From Actinomycetales bacterium (lineage in GTDB: Bacteria > Actinomycetota > Actinomycetes > Actinomycetales > Kineosporiaceae), in contig JAAYAH010000100.1 in the NCBI GenBank assembly GCA_012719445.1, positions 1 to 61,157 on the forward strand: a DNA stretch of 61,157 nt, read 5' to 3'. Positions 25,901 to 35,725 of this stretch are shown here, in pieces; within the stretch, counting starts at the first letter, position 1, and every line of letters starts with the position of its first letter. The notes beneath the pieces are model-generated. The model made no database searches. It saw only the letters and a program-made list of their open reading frames with translations, and had not been told where the DNA came from. The position numbers and the translations under genes were made by a program.

Positions 25901-27468
25901 GCCGCCGCACCACGACATCTACTCCATCGAGGACCTGGCGCAGCTGATCCATGATCTGAAGAACGCGAATCCGGCGGCGCGGGTGCACGTGAAGCTGGTG
26001 GCCGAGACCGGGGTCGGCACGGTGGCGGCGGGGGTGGCCAAGGCGCACGCGGACGTGGTGCTGATCTCGGGTCATGACGGGGGGACCGGTGCCAGTCCGC
26101 TGACCTCGATCAAGCACGCCGGGTCGGCGTGGGAGCTGGGGCTGGCCGAGACGCAGCAGACGTTGGTGCTCAACGGGTTGCGGGACCGGATCGTGGTGCA
26201 GACAGACGGCCAGCTCAAGACCGGTCGTGACGTGATGGTGGCGGCGTTGCTGGGGGCGGAGGAGTTCGGGTTCGCCACCGCGGCGTTGGTGGTCAGTGGG
26301 TGCGTGATGATGCGGAAGTGTCACACGGACACGTGCCCGGTGGGGGTGGCCACGCAGAACCCGGAGCTGCGGGCGCGCTACACCGGTAGGGCGGAGGACG
26401 TGGAGCGGTTCTTCACCTTCGTGGCGATGCAGGTGCGGGGGTTGCTGGCGCGGTTGGGGTTCCGGTCGGTGGCCGAGGCGGTGGGGCACAGCGAGGTGCT
26501 GGAGACCGCGGCGGCGGTGGACCACTGGAAGGCCTCGGGGCTGGACCTGTCGGCGATCCTGGCCCCGGGGGTGGTTCCGCAGGGCGTGGCCCGGCGGCAG
26601 GTGGCGGTGCAGGACCACGGTCTGGACAAGGCCCTCGACCACACCCTCATCGCGTTGTCCGCCGACGCCCTGGAGCGCGGGGAGCCGGTACGGGTGCAGC
26701 TGCCGGTGCGCAACGTGCACCGGACGGTGGGCACGATGCTGGGGCACGAGCTGACCCGGCGGTGGGGGGAGAAGGGCCTGCCCGAGGACACGATCGAGGT
26801 GACGTTGACCGGGTCGGCCGGGCAGTCACTGGCGGCGTTCGTGCCCAAGGGGATCACGTTGCGGTTGTTCGGCGACGCCAACGACTACCTGGCCAAGGGC
26901 CTGTCCGGGGGACGGGTGGTGGTGCGTCCGGACCGGTCGGCCGGGTTCGCCGCCGAGAAGAACGTGATCGCGGGCAACGTCATCGGCTACGGGGCCACCA
27001 GCGGGGAGATCTTCGTCCGGGGGCAGGTCGGGGAACGGTTCTGCGTGCGCAACTCCGGGGCGACGGCGGTGGTGGAGGGGGTGGGCGACCACGGGTGTGA
27101 GTACATGACCGGGGGAACCGTGGTGGTGCTGGGGCGTACCGGACGCAACTTCGCCGCCGGGATGTCGGGTGGGGTGGCCTACGTGCTGGACCTGCGCCCG
27201 GTACGGGTCAACCCGGAGCTGGTCGACCTGCTGCCGTTGACCGCCGACGACGCCGAGTTGCTGCGGGGTCTGGTGGTGCGGCATCGGGAGGAGACCGAGT
27301 CCGCGCTGGCCTGGCGGCTGCTGCAGGACTGGGCGGCGGTGCTGCCCCGGTTCACCAAGGTCCTGCCCCGCCACTACGCCCGCGTGATGGCCGTCCGGGC
27401 CACCGCAGCAGAGGCGGGCCTCGACCCCGACGGCGACGAGGTCTGGACCCAGATCATGGAGGTGGCTC

Positions 27469-27476
<8 letters not shown>
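22927..27476 (+). pseudogene. gltB: Glutamate synthase large subunit, with one apparent frameshift near 23895
   Basis: NADPH-GOGAT alpha chain. Frame 1 (22927-23895) holds a short propeptide and the class II glutaminase domain: Cys1 in [47 protein letters not shown] and [11 protein letters not shown]. Frame 3 (from 23895) resumes at [16 protein letters not shown] and continues through the central domain, the FMN domain ([20 protein letters not shown], positions 26065-26124), Fe-S cysteines ([17 protein letters not shown]) and the C-terminal beta-helix. Relatives read EAWENHAEMD; here GAGAACACGCGG lacks one C (expected GAGAACCACGCGG). Unshifted, frame 1 stops at 24000. Restored length is about 1516 residues, normal. 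ATG 22927 is the likely start. It may be a true mutation or a sequence error; everything else is intact. Confidence 0.85.
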
Positions 27477-28926
<1,450 letters not shown>

Positions 28927-28974
28927 CGAGGTGCGGAGACCGGGTCGCGCGTCACGGTGCTCCGGCGCAGGGCC

Positions 28975-28980
28975 TAAGGT
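28975..28980 (+). promoter_or_regulatory. -10 box TAAGGT for leaderless pyk
   Basis: TAAGGT is 6 nt upstream of the pyk ATG; no Shine-Dalgarno is present. Confidence 0.5.
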
Positions 28981-28986
28981 CGACCC

Positions 28987-30423
28987 ATGCGTCGCGCCAA
29001 GATCGTGTGCACCCTCGGGCCCTCCGTCGACGGGCGGCTCCGCGACCTGGTCGAGGCCGGGATGGACGTCGCCCGGTTCAACCTCAGCCACGGCAGCCAC
29101 GCCGAGCACGACCTCCGGTACCTGGAACTGCGCGAGGCCGCGGCCGCGACGGGGCGTGCCGTCGGCGTGCTCGCCGATCTCCAGGGGCCGAAGATCCGGC
29201 TGGGGACGTTCGAGGGCGGGGCGGTGGAACTGGTCGAGGGGGCGACGTTCACCGTCACCACCGAGGACGTGCCGGGGGACGCGACGCAGGTGTCCACCAC
29301 CTTCGACGGACTGCCGCAGGACGTGACGCCGGGGGACGCCGTCCTGGTCGACGACGGGAAGATCACGCTCAGGGTGGTCGACGTCGACGGCCCCCGGGTC
29401 GTCACCAGGGTTGAGGTGGGCGGGCAGGTTTCGGACCACAAGGGTCTGAACCTGCCGGGGGTCGCCGTGAGCGTGCCCGCGTTGTCGGAGAAGGACGAGC
29501 GGGACCTCCGCTGGGCGCTGCGCCGCGGCGTCGACCTCGTCGCCCTCTCCTTCGTCAGGGCCGCGGCCGATGTCGAAGACGTGCGCCGGGTGATGGCCGA
29601 GGAGGGCGTCACCGTCCCGGTCATCGCGAAGATCGAGAAACCGCAGGCCGTCGAGCACCTCGAAGAGATCGTTGATGCGTTCGACGGCATCATGATCGCC
29701 CGTGGTGACCTCGGCGTGGAGCTGCCGCTCGATCAGGTGCCCCTGGTGCAGAAGCGGGCGATCCAGCACGCCCGGTGCCACGCCAAGCCGGTGATCGTGG
29801 CAACCCAGGTGCTCGAGTCGATGATCCAGATGCCGCGTCCCACCCGGGCGGAGGCCAGCGACTGTGCAAACGCCGTCCTCGACGGCGCCGACGCGATCAT
29901 GCTCAGCGGTGAGACGAGCATCGGCCGGTACCCGCTCGAGGCCGTGGGCACGATGAGCAGGATCATCATGACCACGGAGGAGCAGGGGCTGGAACGCATT
30001 CCGCCGCTCGGCATGCGCCCCTCGACGAAGGGCGGGGCGATCACCTTCGCCGCCTCCGAGGTCGGCAGCCTGCTCGGGGTGAAGTACCTGGTCACCTTCA
30101 CCCAGAGCGGTGACTCCGCCCGCCGGGTCTCCCGCCTGCGCTGCGCGATCCCGTCGCTGGCGTTCACCCCGGTGCCGTCCGTGCGCTCACAGCTGGCCCT
30201 GTCCTGGGGCACGGAGACCTTCCTCACCGCTGCGGTGCAGCACACCGACGCGATGTTCCAGTTGGTCGACGAGGAACTGCTGGCGTTGGGCCGCTGCGTG
30301 CCAGGGGATCTCGTCGTCATCCTGGCCGGGTCACCGCCGGGTACGGCCGGTTCCCTCAACACCCTGCGTCTGCACCGGATCGGTGGGGTCGCTCCGCTCA
30401 CCCCGCAGTCTCCGCTCGCCTGA
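28987..30423 (+). CDS. pyk: Pyruvate kinase
   Basis: Final step of glycolysis, PEP + ADP to pyruvate + ATP. 478 residues. Seen: MRRAKIVCTLGPSV, MDVARFNLSHGSHAEH, LQGPKIRLGTF, IAKIEKPQAVEHLEEIVDAFDGIMIARGDLGVELPL (positions 29623-29727, catalytic Lys and metal ligands), and ATQVLESMIQMPRPTRAEASD. A complete C-terminal allosteric domain is present. The ATG is leaderless after TAAGGT. The last 93 bp overlap the 3' end of the reverse-strand SARP-like gene. Confidence 0.97.
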   Translation: MRRAKIVCTLGPSVDGRLRDLVEAGMDVARFNLSHGSHAEHDLRYLELREAAAATGRAVGVLADLQGPKIRLGTFEGGAVELVEGATFTVTTEDVPGDATQVSTTFDGLPQDVTPGDAVLVDDGKITLRVVDVDGPRVVTRVEVGGQVSDHKGLNLPGVAVSVPALSEKDERDLRWALRRGVDLVALSFVRAAADVEDVRRVMAEEGVTVPVIAKIEKPQAVEHLEEIVDAFDGIMIARGDLGVELPLDQVPLVQKRAIQHARCHAKPVIVATQVLESMIQMPRPTRAEASDCANAVLDGADAIMLSGETSIGRYPLEAVGTMSRIIMTTEEQGLERIPPLGMRPSTKGGAITFAASEVGSLLGVKYLVTFTQSGDSARRVSRLRCAIPSLAFTPVPSVRSQLALSWGTETFLTAAVQHTDAMFQLVDEELLALGRCVPGDLVVILAGSPPGTAGSLNTLRLHRIGGVAPLTPQSPLA

Positions 30424-32247
30424 TCCGATCGGTCCGGCTCTCCCTCCGGACCCGCAGGATCGGTTGGACGACGCCTCCAGGCCAGGCAGGGACAGCGAAG
30501 GCCGCCCGACGGGGCCGGTGCGCACGTCGGGTACCGGCCCGGGAACGTCGAGCCCGATGCCCCCGCCCGCCAGCGCGGACTCGAACTCCGCGAGGGTGGA
30601 GAGGCCACGCGCCTGGGCGTACTCGACGATCCGGCGCAGGGCGAGGGGGAGGCCGGCGCACGAGCGGGCCACCAGACGTGCCGCCAGCGGCTCGACGTCC
30701 GCCGGGAGGTTGAGGAGCGCCGTGACCAGAGCGATCGCGTCGGGCTCCGGCAGTGGACCGAGCGTCAGCCGGCGGACACCGGCTCGATCAGCCTGATCAG
30801 CCAGGCCGGGGAGGGGATCCCTGCTGGTGATGATGACGGCGCTCCGTCCGGGATCGGGCAGCAGCGGTCCCACCTGGTCCGGGGACCCGGCGTCGTCGAG
30901 GACGACGAGTACCCGACGGTCGGCCAGAAGACCTCGGTACAGGGCGGTCCGGGCACAGGTGTCCTCCGGCACGTCCTCCGGCGGCACGCCGAGAGCCCGC
31001 AGCGCCGCCCCCAGGGCGTGCCGGGCCGGGGTCGGCGCACCCGGGCCTCCGGTCTCTCGGCCGTTCCCACCCGGGACGGCGCTCCCACCTGGGGCAGCAG
31101 TCCCATCCGGGGCGGCGCTCCCATCTGGGACGGCGCTCCCATCCGGGGCGGCGCTCCCACACGGGGCGGCGGTTCCGCCCGGGACGAGGCGACCGGCGAG
31201 GTCGAGGAAGAGCTGACCGTCCGGGAAACGAGCGGCTACCCGGTGCGACCAGTGCACGGCCAGCGCCGTCTTGCCGACTCCCGCCGGTCCGGCCACGACC
31301 AGGACGCATCCCTGCCGGCCGTCGAGCCCCTCCGCCAGCCAGGAGTCCAGGGTGCTCAACTCCCCGGAACGCCCGGTGAAGAAACGGACGGTGCAGGGCA
31401 GTTGGGCTGGGCGCCGTACGGGCCGCCAGGCAGCACCTCCCACCGGAGGGGACGGCGACGTCTTCGCCGGTGGGTGACCCCCGTCACCGGCTGCCCCGTT
31501 CACCTGCTCCGCGCGCAGGATCGAGGTACGCAGCCGCACCAGGTCCGGGCCCGGGTCGACCCCGAGCTGCTGGGCGAGACGCCTCCTGGCCCTCGTGAAG
31601 CAGTCCAGCGCCTTCGCCTGGCGACCCGATGCCACCAACGCCCGCATCTGGACGCCGGTGAGTGGTTCCGAGAGCGGGTACTCGTCCTCGAGACCGGCGA
31701 GTCGGACCAGGACCTCGTTCTGCCGTCCCGCACGGAGGACAAGGGTTGCCCATTCGATGACCGCATCGAGGCGTTCCCGCTGCGCGCGGTCACGGACTTG
31801 CTCGGCCCAGTTTCCGGTGAGCCCGGCGAGCGGCGTTCCACGCCACAGGGCCAGGGCGCCCTCCAGGAGGCGGGCCCGTTCACCATCGCAGTTGGACCCG
31901 CGAGCGGAGTCGAGAAGACCGTGAAAGCGGTGCAGGTCGACGTCCTCGGTGGTGAGGGTGATCCGGTAGCCCTCCGGACACCGTTCCACGCATACCGGTG
32001 CCGAGGCATCGGGCTGTGCCGACAGAAGGCGGCGCCGGACCCTGGTCAGCTGAACGTGCAGGACCTTCCGTGATCCCGGAGACGCGTCAGTGCCCCAGAT
32101 CCGGTCGACGAGGACCTCGATGGGGACGGCGTGTCCGGCGTCCAGGGCGAGCGCGGCGAGGACGGCCCGTTGCTGACGCGGCCCCGGATCGACCGGCCGA
32201 CCCGCGATGCTCAGCCTCATCTCGCCGAGCACCCGGATGTCGGCCAT
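30331..32247 (-). CDS. SARP/BTAD-type regulator with NTPase domain, lacking TPRs (C-terminally truncated)
   Basis: 638 residues. Order: OmpR-like winged helix (about 1-95: RQQRAVLAALALDAGHAVPIEVLVDRIWG), bacterial transcriptional activation domain (about 98-245: VDLHRFHGLLDSA, LWRGTPLAGLTGNW, QMRALVASGRQAKALDCF), and a STAND/NB-ARC NTPase with Walker A AGPAGVGKTALAVHW and Walker B RRVLVVLDDAGSP. A (PDGSAA)-like hexapeptide array interrupts the NTPase after LDLAGRLVPGG. The winged-helix-2 and TPR parts seen in the next two regulators are missing. The last 80 or so residues are Gly/Ser/Pro-rich, and the end is antisense to pyk. Probably activates transcription; target unknown. Divergent from the regulator at 32468. 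Confidence 0.82.
   Translation of the reverse strand: MADIRVLGEMRLSIAGRPVDPGPRQQRAVLAALALDAGHAVPIEVLVDRIWGTDASPGSRKVLHVQLTRVRRRLLSAQPDASAPVCVERCPEGYRITLTTEDVDLHRFHGLLDSARGSNCDGERARLLEGALALWRGTPLAGLTGNWAEQVRDRAQRERLDAVIEWATLVLRAGRQNEVLVRLAGLEDEYPLSEPLTGVQMRALVASGRQAKALDCFTRARRRLAQQLGVDPGPDLVRLRTSILRAEQVNGAAGDGGHPPAKTSPSPPVGGAAWRPVRRPAQLPCTVRFFTGRSGELSTLDSWLAEGLDGRQGCVLVVAGPAGVGKTALAVHWSHRVAARFPDGQLFLDLAGRLVPGGTAAPCGSAAPDGSAVPDGSAAPDGTAAPGGSAVPGGNGRETGGPGAPTPARHALGAALRALGVPPEDVPEDTCARTALYRGLLADRRVLVVLDDAGSPDQVGPLLPDPGRSAVIITSRDPLPGLADQADRAGVRRLTLGPLPEPDAIALVTALLNLPADVEPLAARLVARSCAGLPLALRRIVEYAQARGLSTLAEFESALAGGGIGLDVPGPVPDVRTGPVGRPSLSLPGLEASSNRSCGSGGRAGPIGSGERRLRGERSDPTDPVQTQGVEGTGRTRR
31065..31190 (-). 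repeat. 18-bp imperfect tandem repeat, 7 units, inside the NTPase domain
   Basis: Units such as tcccatccggggcggcgc (+ strand) encode repeated P-D-G-S-A-A/V hexapeptides between Walker A and the next NB-ARC motif. The two paralogous regulators have no such insert. Confidence 0.9.
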
Positions 32248-32368
32248 GTGTGGTTCCTTCCCCCTTGCGACCCGTGCCCGATCCGATCGTGGACCGAGCG
32301 GCGGTGATCATAGTGCGGAGATCGTGGGGATGACGAGTCGCAAGGGGATCCCGGTCGAATCGCGTCGT

Positions 32369-32397
32369 ACACAGCAGGGATGTGTGCTTCGCTGTGT
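32369..32397. promoter_or_regulatory. Inverted repeat between divergent SARP-like regulators, possible operator
   Basis: ACACAGC (32369-32375) pairs with GCTGTGT (32391-32397); ACACA / TGTGT at 7-nt spacing lies within. The 220-bp divergent space otherwise shows no clear -10 box. Binding is speculative. Confidence 0.3.
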
Positions 32398-32467
32398 CCC
32401 GCTTCGATCACACCGGGCCCGCTCAGCCGGGGAACGCTCCCGAACCGCGGGCGGAGAGGCAGTCGGA

Positions 32468-35419
32468 TTGGGCTACGTGCTTCTCGGGAAGGTGGCGGCG
32501 CTCGCGGGTGAGGTACCCGTCGCGCTCGGATCAGGTCAGCAGCGGCAGCTCCTGGCGGTGCTCCTCGTGGAGGCCAACCGAGCCGTTCCTGTCGAGCTCC
32601 TGATCCAGCGGATCTGGGACGGCCGGCCGCCCCGCCGGCCTCGCAGCGGGCTCCATGCCTACGTGACCAGGGTGCGCAGCGGTCTTCGGGCCATGAGCGA
32701 GGCGACGGGAACGGAGATCCGGCTGGAGCGTCGGGTCGACGGGTACCTGCTGCGGGTGGACCCCCTGCTGGTCGACCTGCACCGGTTCACGGCGGAGGTC
32801 GACGGAGTCGCCGACGCGGCGGGGGATCTGGCGGTGGTCGACGGCCTGGGCAGGGCGCTGGACCTCTGGCAGGGGATCCCGCTCGCGGATCTCCCCGGGT
32901 CGTGGGCCCGCAGCACGAGGGAGGCCGTCCTCGTCCGGTTGACCGAGGCTCTCGGACGGTGGGGGCATGCGTGCCTCCGGCTGGGACGGTGGCACGAGGT
33001 CACCGAGCGGCTGGCGCGCCATGCCGACCAGCTGCTGGGGGACGATCGGGCGGCACGGAACCGGCTGGACGCGTTGCTGAGCTCAGGCCGGACGGACGAG
33101 GCCCTCGACCTCGTCGTCGGTTCCGGTGGCGCCGTCCCGGGCGGCTCCTCGGCACCGGCTCAGCTGCCCTGCGCCGTCCACCCGTTCGTCGGCAGGGCGG
33201 ACGAGTTGGCGTTCCTCGACGGCCTGCTCGCACAGAGCGGAGATCTCGCACAGAGCGGGGAGGCGAGCGGGCCGGTGATCGCCACCCTCGTGGGGACGGC
33301 GGGGGTCGGCAAGACGGCGCTGGCCGTGCACTGGGCTCATCGGGTGGCTGACGCGTTCCCCGACGGCGTGCTCTACGCCGACCTCCGGGGGTACGACCCC
33401 GACCGACCGCTCTCCCCGGCCGAGGTACTCGTGGGCTTCCTCGGTGCGTTCGGCGTCATGGGCCCGGACGTCCCCTTCGAGCTGGCCGAGCGTGCGGCGA
33501 CCTACCGGTCGGTGCTGGCCGGACGCCGGGTGCTGGTGATCGTCGACAACGCCGGTTCCGCCGACCAGGTGCGACCACTGCTGCCGGGCGTGCCCTCCTG
33601 TGTCGTGATCGTCACCAGCCGGGACAGCATGGCCGACCTCGTCGTGAGGGACGGGGCGCACCGGGTCCGGCTCGACCTGCTGCCCGAGGCTGAGGCGAGC
33701 GACCTGGTGATCTCGCTGGTCGGCGCGCGGGCGCTCGCGGAGCCGGAGGCCCTCGCGGCACTGGTCGGCCAGTGCTCGCGGCTGCCGCTGGCCCTGCGGG
33801 TCGCGGCCGAGCTCGCCGTGGACCGGGACCGGGACACCCTCGCGGGCCTGGTCCGGGAGCTCACGGACGAGGGCGACCGGTTCGCGCTGATGGGTGTCGG
33901 TGGGGATCCGTGGACCGATGTCGAGGCCGTGTTCTCGTGGTCGTACCGGTACCTGGAGCCCGGGACGGCCCGGCTGTTCCGGTTGCTGGGTCTGCATCCC
34001 GGTCCGGACTGGGGTGTCCCGGCGGTCGCCGCCCTGGCCGGGGTGGACCTCGGCACGGCGGACCGATGCCTGGACACCCTGGCCAGGGTGCACCTGGCGC
34101 AGCGCTCCGGGCGGGGCCGGTACGTGATGCACGACCTGCTGCGTGCCTACGCCCGCGGGCTCGCCACGACTCTGGACCCGGACGGGGAGCGGCGCGCTGC
34201 CCTCATCGGTCTGTTCGATCATGCGGTGGCGTCTGCGGCGTCCGTCCTCGATCCCAGTTCGGTCCGGCAGCGGCCGTCTCGGCCGCTGCCGGTCACGGCT
34301 GTCCCGCTGCCCGAGGTGGCGGATCCGGCGGCCGCACGGGACTGGTTCGACGTCGAGCGGGCCTCGTTGGTGCGGCTCGTCGTCCACGCCGCGGACTCCG
34401 ACCGACCGGAGCACGCCGTGTTCCTCGCCGAGATCCTGGCCGGTCATCTGATGCGTGGCGGGCACCTGGTGGACGCGCTGGCCGTGTACGACGCGGCGTT
34501 GCGGGCCGCGGAGACGGTGGACGACCTGATGGGCCAGGCGCACGCCCTGGTGACCAGCGCCGTGGTGCTGTGTCAGTGGGGTCGCCCGGCGGAGGGCCGC
34601 GAGCGCTTCGAGCGGGCGATCTCGTGCGCCCGACGGTGCGGGTCGGTCCAGCTCGAGGCTCGCGCCCTGCACAACCTCGCGATGCTCGAGGAGATGACCG
34701 GTCACCGGGATCGGGCGCTGGACGGCCTGCATCGGGCCCTGTCCCTGTGGCGGCGCACCGACGACCGGATGGCCGAGGCCATCACGCTGAACACCATCGG
34801 CCTGCTGGAGGCGGAGCAGGGCGAGTACCGGCTGGCGCTCGACCACCTCGAGGCGGTCCTGCAGGCCGCGCTGGCCAGCGGGGACCGTCGGCTGGAGGCC
34901 GAGGCCCGGGACGGTCTGGGGTGCGTGCTGGGCAGGGTGGGGCGTCACCGGGAGGCGGTGGACCACCTCGAGGCCGCGATGCTGATCTGGCGGGAGTGCT
35001 CTGCCACGGACTCGGAGGCCATGGTGAAGGCGTACCTCGCGCTGGCGTACGCGCACTGCGGTCGGGACGGCGAGGCGCTCGAGTTGCTCCAGCAGTCGCT
35101 GGACTTCCACCGGCGTTCCGGGTACCGGGAAGCGGTCGCGGGTGTCCTCAACGCCCTCGGCACCGTCCACCGGCTGGCCGGACGGCTCGACCAGGCGATG
35201 GACTCGCACCGGCAGGCTCTGCAGGAGATCGAGCGCCTCGACGGCACCCGGGAACTGGAACGCGCCAAGGCACATGACGGGCTCGGGCAGGCGCTCGCCG
35301 CGCTCGGCCGTCTCGACCGGGCCCGGGAGCACTGGGAGCGGGCGCTCGCCCTCTTCGAGCAGACCGGCGACGCCGCAGCGGCGGACGTCAGGAGCCGGCT
35401 GAAGGCCCCGTCCCGGTGA
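32468..35419 (+). CDS. SARP/BTAD - STAND NTPase - TPR regulator, paralogue A
   Basis: 983 residues. Order: winged helix (SGQQRQLLAVLLVEANRAVPVELLIQRIWDGRPP, positions 32531-32632), shortened BTAD (about 95-215), NTPase with Walker A GTAGVGKTALAVHW near residue 275, GRRVLVIVDNAGSADQVRPLL and TSRDSMADLV, GLPLAL-like motif RLPLALRVAAELA, a second winged helix ending MHDLLRAYARGL, and about seven C-terminal TPRs (from around residue 660). TTG 32468 is chosen because GGAGAGG lies 8 nt upstream and it aligns with the start MGYELLG of paralogue B; GTG 32477 is an alternative. A signal-gated transcriptional activator; ligand and targets are unknown. Confidence 0.85.
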   Translation: MGYVLLGKVAALAGEVPVALGSGQQRQLLAVLLVEANRAVPVELLIQRIWDGRPPRRPRSGLHAYVTRVRSGLRAMSEATGTEIRLERRVDGYLLRVDPLLVDLHRFTAEVDGVADAAGDLAVVDGLGRALDLWQGIPLADLPGSWARSTREAVLVRLTEALGRWGHACLRLGRWHEVTERLARHADQLLGDDRAARNRLDALLSSGRTDEALDLVVGSGGAVPGGSSAPAQLPCAVHPFVGRADELAFLDGLLAQSGDLAQSGEASGPVIATLVGTAGVGKTALAVHWAHRVADAFPDGVLYADLRGYDPDRPLSPAEVLVGFLGAFGVMGPDVPFELAERAATYRSVLAGRRVLVIVDNAGSADQVRPLLPGVPSCVVIVTSRDSMADLVVRDGAHRVRLDLLPEAEASDLVISLVGARALAEPEALAALVGQCSRLPLALRVAAELAVDRDRDTLAGLVRELTDEGDRFALMGVGGDPWTDVEAVFSWSYRYLEPGTARLFRLLGLHPGPDWGVPAVAALAGVDLGTADRCLDTLARVHLAQRSGRGRYVMHDLLRAYARGLATTLDPDGERRAALIGLFDHAVASAASVLDPSSVRQRPSRPLPVTAVPLPEVADPAAARDWFDVERASLVRLVVHAADSDRPEHAVFLAEILAGHLMRGGHLVDALAVYDAALRAAETVDDLMGQAHALVTSAVVLCQWGRPAEGRERFERAISCARRCGSVQLEARALHNLAMLEEMTGHRDRALDGLHRALSLWRRTDDRMAEAITLNTIGLLEAEQGEYRLALDHLEAVLQAALASGDRRLEAEARDGLGCVLGRVGRHREAVDHLEAAMLIWRECSATDSEAMVKAYLALAYAHCGRDGEALELLQQSLDFHRRSGYREAVAGVLNALGTVHRLAGRLDQAMDSHRQALQEIERLDGTRELERAKAHDGLGQALAALGRLDRAREHWERALALFEQTGDAAAADVRSRLKAPSR
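33227..33262 (+). repeat. 18-bp direct repeat, 2 copies, in paralogue A
   Basis: ctcgcacagagcgg recurs at 33227 and 33245, giving LAQSGDLAQSGE just before the NTPase. Paralogue B lacks it. Confidence 0.75.
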
Positions 35420-35725
35420 GGCGCGGTCGTCCGCTGGTGGACACCCCAGGTGTCCAGGGTCGTCGGTACCGCGTCGTCGACCACGTGCCACCCTCGCCAC
35501 GGGCACGGCTACGGCCACGGCGGAGGCCTGCTGATCACTCCGGAAAACCATCCGACCACGCCGGGGGCCTGGAGATTCCGATCGGGGTGGTGGTGACCAT
35601 GGCGGGGGGCGGCCGAGGGAGCGAACGGTCCGGAAGCCGCTTGTTGTCCGGGGACCCGATCTGCTCTGCTGTGGCGGCCCTGCTCCCGCAGGGACGGACG
35701 ATGCGGGTCAGGGAAGGCGGTCTGA
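35420..35725 (+). other. Intergenic region between the two paralogous regulators
   Basis: 306 bp without a supported gene. It has an AT-richer stretch at about 35531-35557 (ctgatcactccggaaaacca) that may carry a promoter for the downstream regulator. No terminator hairpin is obvious. The RBS GGGAAGGCGG for the next gene is at 35711-35720. Confidence 0.5.
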
